Source: Oscillospiraceae bacterium
GTDB taxonomy: Bacteria; Bacillota; Clostridia; Oscillospirales; Oscillospiraceae
Assembly (NCBI GenBank): GCA_016296635.1
Contig: JAEDIZ010000041.1
Location: forward strand, 1 to 17,630
Length of the DNA: 17,630 nt
Reading direction: 5' to 3'
Both the position numbers and the translations under genes were made by a program. Under the pieces are notes generated by a model. That model worked only from the letters and a program-made list of their open reading frames with translations, was not told the origin of the DNA and searched no databases. Below are positions 1 through 7,440 of the stretch, piece after piece. Position 1 is the stretch's first letter, and each line of letters starts with the position of its first letter.

Positions 1-53
1 CCCCCGACCTGCTGATTACAAATCAGCTGCTCTACCGACTGAGCTATACCGGC
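1..53 (-). tRNA. tRNA-Thr(UGU), 3' end cut by window edge
   Basis: Read on the minus strand, the gene starts at 53 with acceptor strand GCCGGTA, then TA, D-stem GCTC and the D-loop. A 5-bp anticodon stem (GCTGA/TCAGC) encloses the loop TTTGTAA, giving anticodon TGT (threonine). The variable and T arms start just before the left edge, so the 3' half is missing. A very good promoter lies 20 bp upstream. Confidence 0.93.
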
Positions 54-72
54 GTTTCAAACGGCAAGCATG

Positions 73-101
73 ATTATATGTGATAAGCCTAAAAAAGTCA
101 A
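73..101 (-). promoter_or_regulatory. Promoter of the tRNA-Thr gene
   Basis: On the minus strand a -35 TTGACT (96-101) is separated by 17 bp from a -10 TATAAT (73-78), about 20 bp before the tRNA 5' end. This near-consensus sigma-A promoter means the tRNA need not be read through from the IclR gene upstream. Confidence 0.85.
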
Positions 102-158
102 TAGGGAATAAAAAATTTTAAAAAAATTTTTTCATCGACGAAGCCGAAAGAAAAACGA

Positions 159-905
159 TCAGCGGCCACGATATCCAATGGCACGGGATACGGCATCTGC
201 TGCCTCACAGACCAAACGCACAGCCTGCAGGAAATCGTCGGTGTGAACCTGACGGAACATGCCATCGGCTGCATCGCGGACGGGCGCAGCAACGGAGCGC
301 AGTCCGATCTTATATTCTCCGTTCTCAACGGCGTAGCCCTGATCCCGGATGCGGGAAAGCTCTGCGGAAAACTGCTCCGGCTTTGTCAGCGTATGCGGCG
401 TATAGGCTTTCAAATCGGAATGGTTCAGAATCCGGCGGCACTCTGCCTGCGACACATTGGCAAGAAACAGCTTACCCTGCGAGGTACAATGGATCGGCAG
501 TCTTGCCCCGACTTCGGAAACGACGCGCAGACTGGCGTGACTCTCTTCCTCTGCCAGGGTGACTACGGCGCCGCGGTCTAAAATGGAGAGGAAAATGGAT
601 TCACCCAATTCATTGCAGATGCGCTGCATATGAGGCTTGGCGATGGTGCCGATGTCCCAGGAGTTGGAAACGGCACAGCCGTATTCAAACAGATGGATTC
701 CCAACCAGTAGCGGCCGGACGGATCCTGCTCAATCAGACCGGCTTCACGCATGGTCGACAAGAGTCCGTGGATCGTGCTTTTCGGCCAGCCGGTGGCCTG
801 ATAAAGCTCGGTCAAAGAAGCGCTTTGCCCTTTTTCAGTCAAAATGTCCAGTAATCTGATCGCTTTGGCTACGGAATGGATGGTTTTGCCCTCTTGTTCT
901 GCCAT
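159..905 (-). CDS. IclR-family transcriptional regulator
   Basis: This 248-residue protein has an N-terminal winged helix-turn-helix (about residues 8-70; the recognition region includes ATGWPKSTIHGLLSTM and the wing DPSGRYWLG). The C-terminal IclR effector domain follows (about 85-245). IclR proteins bind palindromic operators as dimers or tetramers and usually control sugar, aromatic or purine catabolic genes. The start at 905 was chosen because GGAGG lies 8 bases upstream and a promoter sits just before it. A longer reading to 1061 would run through that promoter. The next gene upstream on the same strand is the ribokinase-like gene, from which it is separated by a terminator; the nearby sugar kinases are its likeliest targets, by position only. 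Oddity: between APVRDA and MFRQVHTDDF the effector domain seems about 10 residues shorter than the family norm I remember, so part of the last beta strand may be deleted. Confidence 0.9.
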   Translation of the reverse strand: MAEQEGKTIHSVAKAIRLLDILTEKGQSASLTELYQATGWPKSTIHGLLSTMREAGLIEQDPSGRYWLGIHLFEYGCAVSNSWDIGTIAKPHMQRICNELGESIFLSILDRGAVVTLAEEESHASLRVVSEVGARLPIHCTSQGKLFLANVSQAECRRILNHSDLKAYTPHTLTKPEQFSAELSRIRDQGYAVENGEYKIGLRSVAAPVRDAADGMFRQVHTDDFLQAVRLVCEAADAVSRAIGYRGR

Positions 906-933
906 AAACACGCCTCCAAATACTTGTTTTTTG

Positions 934-962
934 AGTATAACATATGAAAATGCGTGCGACAA
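934..962 (-). promoter_or_regulatory. Promoter of the IclR gene
   Basis: On the minus strand -35 TTGTCG (957-962) is followed after 17 bp by an extended -10, TG-T-TATACT, with TATACT at 934-939. It lies about 30 bp before the start codon. Just upstream, TTTCG (971-975) and CGAAA (983-987) form an inverted repeat with a 7-base spacer, and a TTCGAA palindrome follows, so an autoregulatory site is possible. Confidence 0.72.
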
Positions 963-1007
963 GAAACTTCTTTCGATAATACCGAAATATATTCGAAAAT
1001 TGCAGAA

Positions 1008-1045
1008 ACAAAAGAAAACAGCCCGGCATATATGATGCCGGGCTG
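1008..1045 (-). terminator. Terminator after the ribokinase-like gene
   Basis: An 11-bp perfect GC-rich stem (1019-1029 with 1035-1045, core GCCCGGCAT/ATGCCGGGC) has a 5-base loop. On the minus strand it is followed by a T-rich run (TTTTCTTTTG). It lies 13 bp after the sugar kinase stop codon and insulates the downstream IclR gene. Confidence 0.88.
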
Positions 1046-1057
1046 AAAATATGAGGA

Positions 1058-1954
1058 TCAAAGCGTGGAAAGAAGGGGAGAAGCAAGAACCTCCCGGTAT
1101 TCGGGAACAGAATCGGCCGCGCCAGGACGGGCGACGGCAATGGCGCTGGCGGCGGTTGCAAGCTTCAGCGTTTCGGACATGGGGAGATCGTCCGCAATGC
1201 CGCGGATAAAGTAGCCGATGAAGGTATCGCCTGCAGCAGTGGTATCGACGGCCTCGACGCGGCAGGCACGCTGGAAAAGCACTTCATTGCCGCAGCGGTA
1301 GATGCAGCCGGATTTTCCCAAAGTCAGCATAATTTTGGCCTGAGGGTAGATTTGTGCAAGCTTTTGCGCGATCTTTTCATAGTCACTCTCGCCGGAGAGC
1401 CCGCCGCCTTCCACCTCATTGACGATCAGCCACTCGACTTTTTCAAGGGGATAGCTTCTGACGGCGTCATCATAGGGCGCAGCGTTGAAGGCGATGCGAA
1501 GCCCCTTCGCATAGGCTTTTTCCATGAGGCAGGGGATATTGCTGATCTCGTTCTGCAGCACGAGAATGTCACCAGCGTTAAACTGCTCCAGTACCTCGTC
1601 AATGAAGACAGGTGTGATCTGCCGGTTGGTGCCGCCGTAAAGAATGATACAGTTCTGCCCGTTTTCATCCACCTGAATGATGGCATGTCCGCCGGCGCCC
1701 TCGCCGACGCGGACAAAGGTGGTGTCCACGCCCTTGCTCTGCATCTTTTCCCGCAGGAACGTGCCCTCTGCGCCGATCAGACCGGCATGAAAGACCTTTG
1801 CACCTGCCTGCGCCAGCGCTATGGACTGATTGAGACCCTTGCCGCCGCAGTTCTGGTCAAGATGAAGGCAGGATTTTGTTTCACCCGGACGGATAAACTG
1901 ATCCATGTGATAGACATAGTCGATATTGCATGAGCCGAAACTGAGTACATTCAT
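1058..1954 (-). CDS. rbsK: PfkB-family sugar kinase, ribokinase-like
   Basis: This 298-residue cytoplasmic kinase has the expected ribokinase length. The N-terminal substrate signature GGKGLNQS is at residues 37-44 (usually GGKGANQA), the NxxE magnesium motif NEVE is at 179-182, and the C-terminal PfkB signature DTTAAGDTF holds the catalytic base Asp243. The family phosphorylates ribose or a related sugar with ATP to feed the pentose-phosphate pathway; the exact sugar cannot be told from sequence. The start at 1954 is supported by AGGAGGG 9 bases upstream. An open frame extends to 2071 but crosses the gene's own promoter. It is divergent from an FGGY kinase, and no transporter or mutarotase gene is adjacent. 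Confidence 0.9.
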   Translation of the reverse strand: MNVLSFGSCNIDYVYHMDQFIRPGETKSCLHLDQNCGGKGLNQSIALAQAGAKVFHAGLIGAEGTFLREKMQSKGVDTTFVRVGEGAGGHAIIQVDENGQNCIILYGGTNRQITPVFIDEVLEQFNAGDILVLQNEISNIPCLMEKAYAKGLRIAFNAAPYDDAVRSYPLEKVEWLIVNEVEGGGLSGESDYEKIAQKLAQIYPQAKIMLTLGKSGCIYRCGNEVLFQRACRVEAVDTTAAGDTFIGYFIRGIADDLPMSETLKLATAASAIAVARPGAADSVPEYREVLASPLLSTL

Positions 1955-1987
1955 GTTGAAAACCCTCCTGCTGACATTGATAATATC

Positions 1988-2016
1988 ATCATATATCAAA
2001 GCGCCCGCAAATGCAA
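1988..2016 (-). promoter_or_regulatory. Promoter of the ribokinase-like gene
   Basis: On the minus strand -35 TTGCAT (2011-2016) is followed after 17 bp by -10 TATGAT (1988-1993). The -10 sits inside an imperfect inverted repeat with arms TTGATA (1977-1982) and TATCAA (1994-1999), a possible operator for the nearby IclR protein. Confidence 0.7.
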
Positions 2017-2038
2017 CAAAATGCACGGCTTCCGAAGC

Positions 2039-2067
2039 TTTACAAGGACGGACGGTGTTGATATAAT
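2039..2067 (+). promoter_or_regulatory. Promoter of the FGGY kinase gene
   Basis: TTTACA (2039-2044), 17-bp spacer, TATAAT (2062-2067) on the plus strand. It is divergent from and only about 25 bp away from the -35 of the ribokinase-like gene, so one bound regulator could control both. Confidence 0.8.
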
Positions 2068-2112
2068 ACAATTATCATGGCTTTTCTGTGTATACATATT
2101 TGAGGTGATATC

Positions 2113-3603
2113 TTGCATTCGGTCTTTTTGGCTTTTGATATAAACACCAGCGGTCTTCGTGCATCGCTGATCGATGAAAACCTGAATGTGCTGCGCAATG
2201 TCAGCACAACATATCCCACTCATTTTCCTGCCGACGGCGGGGCGGAGCAGGACGCGGCAGACTGGTGGATGAGCGCCGTACGCGCCATGCTGATGCTGCG
2301 TGAGCTGGTGCCGGAATATGTGAAGCGGGTGGACGCCATCGGCGTTTCCGGACACATGCTGGGCTGCCTGCCGATGGATAAAGACGGTCAGGCGCTCATG
2401 CCTGCCATGATCCATGCGGACACGCGGGCACTGCCGTATTCCAACCAGCTACGTGAACAATTCGGTCGGGACTATTTCTATAATCTGACGGGCAATGTGC
2501 TTTCGCCCAGAGCAACGCTCTGCAAGGCAGTATGGCTAAAGAATGAGCGCCCGGAGATTTACGAAAGAACATACAAGATTTTGCAGGCCAAAGATTATCT
2601 GGTCTACCGCATGACAGAGAATCTGGACTGCACGGATATGTCCGATGCCTCTCATGCAATGCTGATGGATCTGTCACGGAAAGATTATAACCGCGAAATG
2701 TTCGAAAACGTCGGTCTGGATGTATCGAAATTCCCGCAGATCCGTACTGGCTGCGAGCTGGCAGGTACGCTCTGCGAGCAGGCAGCCGGTGCGCTCGGCC
2801 TGCGCAGCGGCATCCCGGTGGCTGTGGGTGGCGGAGACGGCGCCTGCGCCAATGTCGGCGCCGGTGTGGCGAATAACGGCGACTTCTATATGAACCTCGG
2901 CTCAACGGCATGGATTGCCGGTCAGATGGCGGAGCCGTTCATCGATCCGCAGCACAGAGTTTTCCATATCTATTCTTTGGACGGCAAGAGCTGCAATATT
3001 TTCGGCACGATGCAATGCGCCGGCAGGTCTGTCAGCTGGGCGCAGGAGCTTTTTGATGTGCCTACCCCGAGGGCGTTTGATTCCTCGGCTGCAACGGTGG
3101 CTCCCGGCTCCGGCGGCATGGTCTTCCTGCCGTATCTGGACGGTGAGCGGTCTCCGGTCTTTGATGCGCAGGCACAGGGCGTGTTTTTCGGTATGAATTC
3201 CACGATCAGACGCGAACATTTTCTGCGGGCGGTACTGGAAGGCGTCGGCTGCGGCCTGAGTCAGATTCTCGATATCATGCGGGAGCGGGAGGATATCCGC
3301 GATCTTCGCATCATCGGCGGCGGTGCGAAATCAAAACTGTGGAAGCAGATTATTGCCGATATCTGCAATGTGAATCTGCATGACATTTCTACATTCTCGG
3401 ACAGCGCAACCAGTCTCGGCGCGGCAGCCGCGGCAGGCGTAGCGGTGGGGCTGTACTCGGATCTTTCCGAGGCGGCAAAAAATATCACGCTCAGCGGGGC
3501 AACGATCCCGGATGAGGATGCAGAGCAGCTCTATGCGCTGACCAAAAAACGTTATGCCATGCTCTATCCGTCTCTCGCTGAGGCGTTCCACACAAGACAG
3601 TAA
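2113..3603 (+). CDS. FGGY-family carbohydrate kinase, xylulokinase-like
   Basis: This 496-residue protein has the FGGY two-domain fold. The N-terminal phosphate-binding loop FDINTSGLR is at residues 8-16 (usually DxGT; here the glycine is Asn). GVSGHMLG is at 77-84, the catalytic-base motif GGGDGACANVG carries Asp242, and YLDGERSP and the adenine-site motif IIGGGAKSKLW follow. It phosphorylates a pentulose or related sugar with ATP in the cytoplasm. Xylulokinase is the best guess, but FGGY members also act on ribulose, fuculose, rhamnulose and other sugars. The start is TTG at 2113, preceded by GAGGTGAT at a short spacing; no ATG fits upstream of the conserved FDIN motif. It is transcribed from its own promoter, divergent from the ribokinase-like gene. 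Confidence 0.9.
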   Translation: MHSVFLAFDINTSGLRASLIDENLNVLRNVSTTYPTHFPADGGAEQDAADWWMSAVRAMLMLRELVPEYVKRVDAIGVSGHMLGCLPMDKDGQALMPAMIHADTRALPYSNQLREQFGRDYFYNLTGNVLSPRATLCKAVWLKNERPEIYERTYKILQAKDYLVYRMTENLDCTDMSDASHAMLMDLSRKDYNREMFENVGLDVSKFPQIRTGCELAGTLCEQAAGALGLRSGIPVAVGGGDGACANVGAGVANNGDFYMNLGSTAWIAGQMAEPFIDPQHRVFHIYSLDGKSCNIFGTMQCAGRSVSWAQELFDVPTPRAFDSSAATVAPGSGGMVFLPYLDGERSPVFDAQAQGVFFGMNSTIRREHFLRAVLEGVGCGLSQILDIMREREDIRDLRIIGGGAKSKLWKQIIADICNVNLHDISTFSDSATSLGAAAAAGVAVGLYSDLSEAAKNITLSGATIPDEDAEQLYALTKKRYAMLYPSLAEAFHTRQ

Positions 3604-3679
3604 CCTGAAGGCAGGATATCAACCGAATCGGTGTGTATCCTGAATTGACTGCAGAGATTTCGGAGAAAATGAGGTAGCT

Positions 3680-4372
3680 ATGAATCCGTTTCTGCTTTTG
3701 GCTGCGCTGCTTCCGGCTGGTATTCTGCTGGCACGGGTCTATCAGCTGGATAAAATTGAAAAAGAGCCGCCGAAGCTTCTTCTGAAAATGGTTCTTTTCG
3801 GTGCACTGGGCGGCGCGCTGGCGGCATTGACGGAAGTTCTGCTTCTGCGGTTCCTTTCTTCCCGGATGCAGACCGGCAGCATCCGGTACAGTCTGCTGGT
3901 AAACTTCGCCGTGGTAGCGCTGACGGAGGAGTTCTGCAAGCGGCTGCCGATCCGCGTGATCGCATGGAAGGATCCTGCCTTTGACTATCGGTTTGATGCG
4001 GTGGTCTACTGCGTTTTCTCGGCACTCGGATTTGCAGCGCTGGAAAATGTAATCATCGTGGCAAGGCTCGGCATCGGCGTGGCACTTTCACGGGCGGTTT
4101 TGTCTGTGCCCGGACACTTCTTCTTCGCGGTCTACATGGGCATCTACCTCGGTGAAGCGAAGGCTGCCGAACGCGAGGGCGAGGGTTTTCTGGTGGATCG
4201 GTATCTGGCGGCAAGCCTTGCGGTGCCTGTGCTGCTGCACGGATTCTGGGATTTCAGTCTGTCCACGGATAGGCCAATCATGACAGTCGTGTTTTATTTA
4301 TTCGTGTTATTTTTCTTTATCCTTGCGTCTTTGCAGCTGCGCGAGGCAGCGGAGCTGGATACAAAACTTTGA
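3680..4372 (+). CDS. PrsW-family intramembrane metalloprotease
   Basis: This 230-residue polytopic membrane protein has about six or seven hydrophobic segments. It has the motifs expected of PrsW-type glutamic/metallo proteases: EEFCK (Glu83, Glu84, Lys87), GFAALEN (Glu122, Asn123), the histidine in VPGHFFFAVYMG (His146), and LHGFWDF (His187). PrsW in Bacillus cleaves an anti-sigma factor, but many homologues have no known substrate, and no anti-sigma/sigma pair lies nearby. The start at 3680 has GAGGTAG just upstream, at a shortish spacing. It lies 76 bp after the FGGY kinase with no clear promoter, so it may be read from that transcript. The spacer has an imperfect hairpin (3612-3642) without a T-run. 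Confidence 0.85.
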   Translation: MNPFLLLAALLPAGILLARVYQLDKIEKEPPKLLLKMVLFGALGGALAALTEVLLLRFLSSRMQTGSIRYSLLVNFAVVALTEEFCKRLPIRVIAWKDPAFDYRFDAVVYCVFSALGFAALENVIIVARLGIGVALSRAVLSVPGHFFFAVYMGIYLGEAKAAEREGEGFLVDRYLAASLAVPVLLHGFWDFSLSTDRPIMTVVFYLFVLFFFILASLQLREAAELDTKL

Positions 4373-4423
4373 CGGATCCGGCAGTTTTCTGAAAAGGAGA
4401 GGGGCATTGCGCCCGAACTTGTA

Positions 4424-4660
4424 ATGAGACAGAAGCAAGAACAGCTGGTGGTGACGTTTCATACTACCAGCGCAGCAATGGAACTGGAAAAACGCTGCCA
4501 GGAGAAGGGAATACCCGGCAGACTTTTTCCCGTGCCGCGCAGTCTTACGGCGGACTGCGGCATCGCCTGGCGAAGCGATGCACAGACAGAGCAGATGCTG
4601 CGGAAACTGATTGAAACCTATGAAATCGAGGTCAGCGGTATTTGCACACTGATGCTGTAG
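4424..4660 (+). CDS. DUF3343 (putative Se/S carrier-like) small protein
   Basis: This 78-residue protein (from ATG 4424) starts with a beta strand (QLVVTFHTTSAAM), then a helix, and has the conserved segment FPVPRSLTADCGIAWR with the family's key cysteine at residue 45. This matches DUF3343, which domain databases describe as a putative selenium/sulfur carrier-like family. It lies 51 bp after the PrsW-like gene and just upstream of a xanthine-dehydrogenase-type hydroxylase, which fits a role in selenium handling, but the biochemistry is not established. The start is uncertain: the only good ribosome site, AAGGAG at 4394-4399, is about 24 bases from the ATG but 6 bases from an in-frame ATT at 4406, which would add six residues. 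A strong terminator follows. Confidence 0.8.
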   Translation: MRQKQEQLVVTFHTTSAAMELEKRCQEKGIPGRLFPVPRSLTADCGIAWRSDAQTEQMLRKLIETYEIEVSGICTLML

Positions 4661-4683
4661 AAAACAGAAAATTGGTAAAACGT

Positions 4684-4717
4684 GCACCTTTTGAAAGAAT
4701 AAAGGTGCTGTTTTTTT
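4684..4717 (+). terminator. Terminator after the DUF3343 gene
   Basis: Perfect stem GCACCTTT/AAAGGTGC (4684-4691 with 4701-4708), 9-base loop, then TG and seven T's. It separates the DUF3343 transcript from the hydroxylase, which has its own promoter. Confidence 0.88.
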
Positions 4718-4779
4718 CGAAATTTTGACATCATCGAACAAACAGTGCAGGAAAGACGCATTTTGGAAGCGGGGATTGA

Positions 4780-4808
4780 TTGCAAACAGAACCGGGGCAT
4801 TGTATAAT
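4780..4808 (+). promoter_or_regulatory. Promoter of the hydroxylase-polyferredoxin operon
   Basis: TTGCAA (4780-4785), 17-bp spacer, TATAAT (4803-4808). The expected RNA start near 4815 leaves a short leader of about 35 bases. The promoter rules out the upstream in-frame TTG at 4780 as the start codon. Confidence 0.85.
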
Positions 4809-4848
4809 AAAAACGAAAACATATGACTTGCTGAAAGGGGTTATTCCC

Positions 4849-7437
4849 ATGGCTGTATTCTTTGTCAATGGCACGGAAGTGACCGTAAACAAAAATCAGA
4901 AGCTGCTTCGCTATCTTCGTGACGAGCTTCATATCACGTCCGCCAAGGACGGCTGCTCCGAGGGCGCCTGCGGCGCCTGCACGGTGCTGATCGACGGTGA
5001 ACCCATCCGCGCCTGCACGCCGGATACGGACTCACTGGAGGGCCGCCGGATCCTGACGGTGGAGGGCCTTTCCGATTATGAAAAGGATCTCTATACATAC
5101 GCATACGGCGAAGCGGGCGCGGTGCAGTGCGGTTTCTGCATTCCGGGCATGGTGCTCTGCACCAAGGCGCTGCTGGACAAGAATCCCGATCCGACGGAAG
5201 CGGAAATGCGCTACGCGATCCGCAATAACTACTGCCGCTGCACGGGCTATGTCAAGATCATTGCAGCCATGAAGCTGGCAGCCAAGCTCAAGCGTGAGGG
5301 CGGTGCGATCCCGCAGCCCGGTGACACGAGCTGGCAGGTCGGCGCGAACGTTCACAGACTCGATGTGCCGGAAAAGGTTCTCGGCTGCGGCAAATATCCC
5401 GATGACTGGTATATCGAGGGCATGACCTACGGCGGCGCGGTGCGCAGCCGGTATGCAAGGGCCAGAGTCCTTTCCATCGATACCTCCAAGGCAAAAGCCA
5501 TGGAAGGCGTGCTGGCAGTTCTGACGGCGGAGGATATTCCTGCCGGCGGTCAGAACAAGGTCGGCCACATTCAGAAGGATCAGTATACGCTGGTTCCGGT
5601 GGGCAGCCTGACGCATTTCCTCGGCGATGCTGTGGCGCTCGTGGTGGCGAAGGATCAGCAGACGCTGGAAAAGGCAAAGAAGCTTGTGAAGGTCGAATAC
5701 GAGGTGCTGCCCGCTGTGCATAACCCCGTGGAGGCCGCTGCGGAAAATGCCCCCAAAGTCTTTGAAGAAGATGAAAACAATGTGCAGGCCTATCGCCATG
5801 TGTCCCGCGGCGATGCAGCCGGCGCCATTGAAAAGTCAAAATATGTGATTTCCCGTCACTTTGAAACCCCGTGGACGGAGCATGCGTTCCTGGAGCCGGA
5901 ATGCTGCGTTTCCTATATGGACAAAGACGGCTGCGTCATGCTTCTGACCACCGACCAGTCCGCCCATACCACCCTGCACGAATGCAGCCTGATGCTCGGA
6001 ACCGACAAGGTCAGAGTGCAGAATCAGCTCGTCGGCGGCGGCTTCGGCGGCAAGGAAGATATGTCCGTGCAGCACCATGCCGCGCTCATTACCTATGTTA
6101 CGGGGCTTCCCGTCAAGGTTAAGATGTCCAGAGCCGAATCGCTGCTGTGCCATCCGAAGCGCCATCCGTTCTGGATGGACTTCACCATCGGCTGCGATGA
6201 AAACGGCATCATTCAGGGCGTCAAGGCGAAGGTCGTATCGGATACCGGCGCGTTTGCCTCTCTCGGCGGCCCGGTTCTCGAGCGTGCCTGCACCCATGCC
6301 GCCGGCCCCTATGCCTACGAAAATTTCGAGATCGAGGGCACGGCATATTACACCAACAATCCTCCCGCAGGCGCGTTCCGTGGTTTCGGCGTCACGCAGA
6401 CCTGCTTTGCCATCGAATCGCTTCTGAACGAGATGGCAGACAAGGTTGGCATTTCTCCCTGGGAGATCCGCTACCGCAACGCCATTCGTCCCGGCGGCGT
6501 ACTGCCGAACGGTCAGATCGTCGGTGCGGAAACCGGCCTTGTGGAAACGCTGGAGGCGGTGAAGGAAGAGTATGACGCAGCCGTTGCTGCGGGCAAACCC
6601 GTCGGCCTTGCCTGCGCAATGAAAAATGCCGGTGTCGGCGTCGGCCTGCCGGACTACGGCCGCTGCAAGGTCATCGTTGAGGAAGACGAAAAGCTGCATA
6701 TCTACACCGGCGCCAGCTGTATCGGGCAGGGCCTCGGAACGGTTCTGATGCAGATTACGGTGACGACCACCGGCCTTGTAAGAGATCAGATCGTCTATGA
6801 GCGCTCCAACACATGGATCGCACCGGATTCCGGCGATACCTCGGGTTCTCGTCAAACGCTCATCACCGGCGAAGCCTGCCGCCGCGCATGCTTGCTGTTC
6901 AATGAGGCGATTGCCGGCAAGAGCATGAAGGACCTTGTCGGGCAGGAATTCTACGGCGAATACTTTGCAAAGACGGACAAGCTCGGCGCGGAAGTGCCGA
7001 ACCCCGTTTCTCATGTGGCCTACGGCTATGCAACGCAGGTCTGCATTCTGAATCAGAAAACCGGCAGGATCGAGAAGATGATTGCTGCCCATGATGTCGG
7101 CAAGGCGGTCAACCCCCGTTCCTGCGAGGGTCAGATCGAGGGCGGCGTGGTCATGAGCATGGGCTATGCGCTGCGCGAGCAGTATCCCATCGATGAAAAC
7201 TGTAAGCCCATCGATAAGTTCGGCAAGCTCGGACTGTTCCGGGCCCATGAACTTCCGGAGATCGAGGCGATCGTCATCGATAAGCCGGGTCTGGACAAGG
7301 CCTACGGCGCCATCGGTATCGGCGAAATTACTTCCATCCCGACGGCTCCGGCAATCGCGGATGCATACTTCCGTCTGTCGGGTGAGCGTCAGACCAATCT
7401 GCCGCTGACCGGGACTCCGTATGAAAGGAAGGGCTGA
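4849..7437 (+). CDS. xdh: Fused [2Fe-2S]/molybdenum hydroxylase, xanthine dehydrogenase type
   Basis: This 862-residue cytoplasmic enzyme fuses the two-cluster iron-sulfur subunit to the molybdopterin subunit and lacks an FAD domain. The plant-type [2Fe-2S] site uses Cys36, 41, 44 and 56; the second cluster uses Cys94, 97, 129 and 131. In the molybdenum domain, GGGFGGKED (396-404), GAFRGFG (508-514), the GQG of SCIGQGLG (626-628) and the catalytic Glu826 in GIGEITS are all present. Glu403 and Arg479 align with bovine xanthine oxidase Glu802 and Arg880, the purine-binding pair, favouring a purine substrate over an aldehyde. The fused form and size match the family called selenium-dependent xanthine dehydrogenase; the labile selenium itself cannot be seen in sequence. 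The start at 4849 has AAAGGGG 8 bases upstream. The gene ends 3 bp before the polyferredoxin gene. Another purine or N-heterocycle hydroxylase is possible. Confidence 0.9.
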   Translation: MAVFFVNGTEVTVNKNQKLLRYLRDELHITSAKDGCSEGACGACTVLIDGEPIRACTPDTDSLEGRRILTVEGLSDYEKDLYTYAYGEAGAVQCGFCIPGMVLCTKALLDKNPDPTEAEMRYAIRNNYCRCTGYVKIIAAMKLAAKLKREGGAIPQPGDTSWQVGANVHRLDVPEKVLGCGKYPDDWYIEGMTYGGAVRSRYARARVLSIDTSKAKAMEGVLAVLTAEDIPAGGQNKVGHIQKDQYTLVPVGSLTHFLGDAVALVVAKDQQTLEKAKKLVKVEYEVLPAVHNPVEAAAENAPKVFEEDENNVQAYRHVSRGDAAGAIEKSKYVISRHFETPWTEHAFLEPECCVSYMDKDGCVMLLTTDQSAHTTLHECSLMLGTDKVRVQNQLVGGGFGGKEDMSVQHHAALITYVTGLPVKVKMSRAESLLCHPKRHPFWMDFTIGCDENGIIQGVKAKVVSDTGAFASLGGPVLERACTHAAGPYAYENFEIEGTAYYTNNPPAGAFRGFGVTQTCFAIESLLNEMADKVGISPWEIRYRNAIRPGGVLPNGQIVGAETGLVETLEAVKEEYDAAVAAGKPVGLACAMKNAGVGVGLPDYGRCKVIVEEDEKLHIYTGASCIGQGLGTVLMQITVTTTGLVRDQIVYERSNTWIAPDSGDTSGSRQTLITGEACRRACLLFNEAIAGKSMKDLVGQEFYGEYFAKTDKLGAEVPNPVSHVAYGYATQVCILNQKTGRIEKMIAAHDVGKAVNPRSCEGQIEGGVVMSMGYALREQYPIDENCKPIDKFGKLGLFRAHELPEIEAIVIDKPGLDKAYGAIGIGEITSIPTAPAIADAYFRLSGERQTNLPLTGTPYERKG

Positions 7438-7440
7438 ATC

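Noticed and set aside
3612..3642. Terminator between the FGGY kinase and PrsW-like genes
   Set aside because: The hairpin has an internal 3/3 loop and no T-run, so termination is not supported.
4780..4848. Longer N-terminus of the hydroxylase from TTG 4780
   Set aside because: The TTG is the -35 box of the promoter and TATAAT lies inside the extension. The iron-sulfur domain begins normally at ATG 4849.
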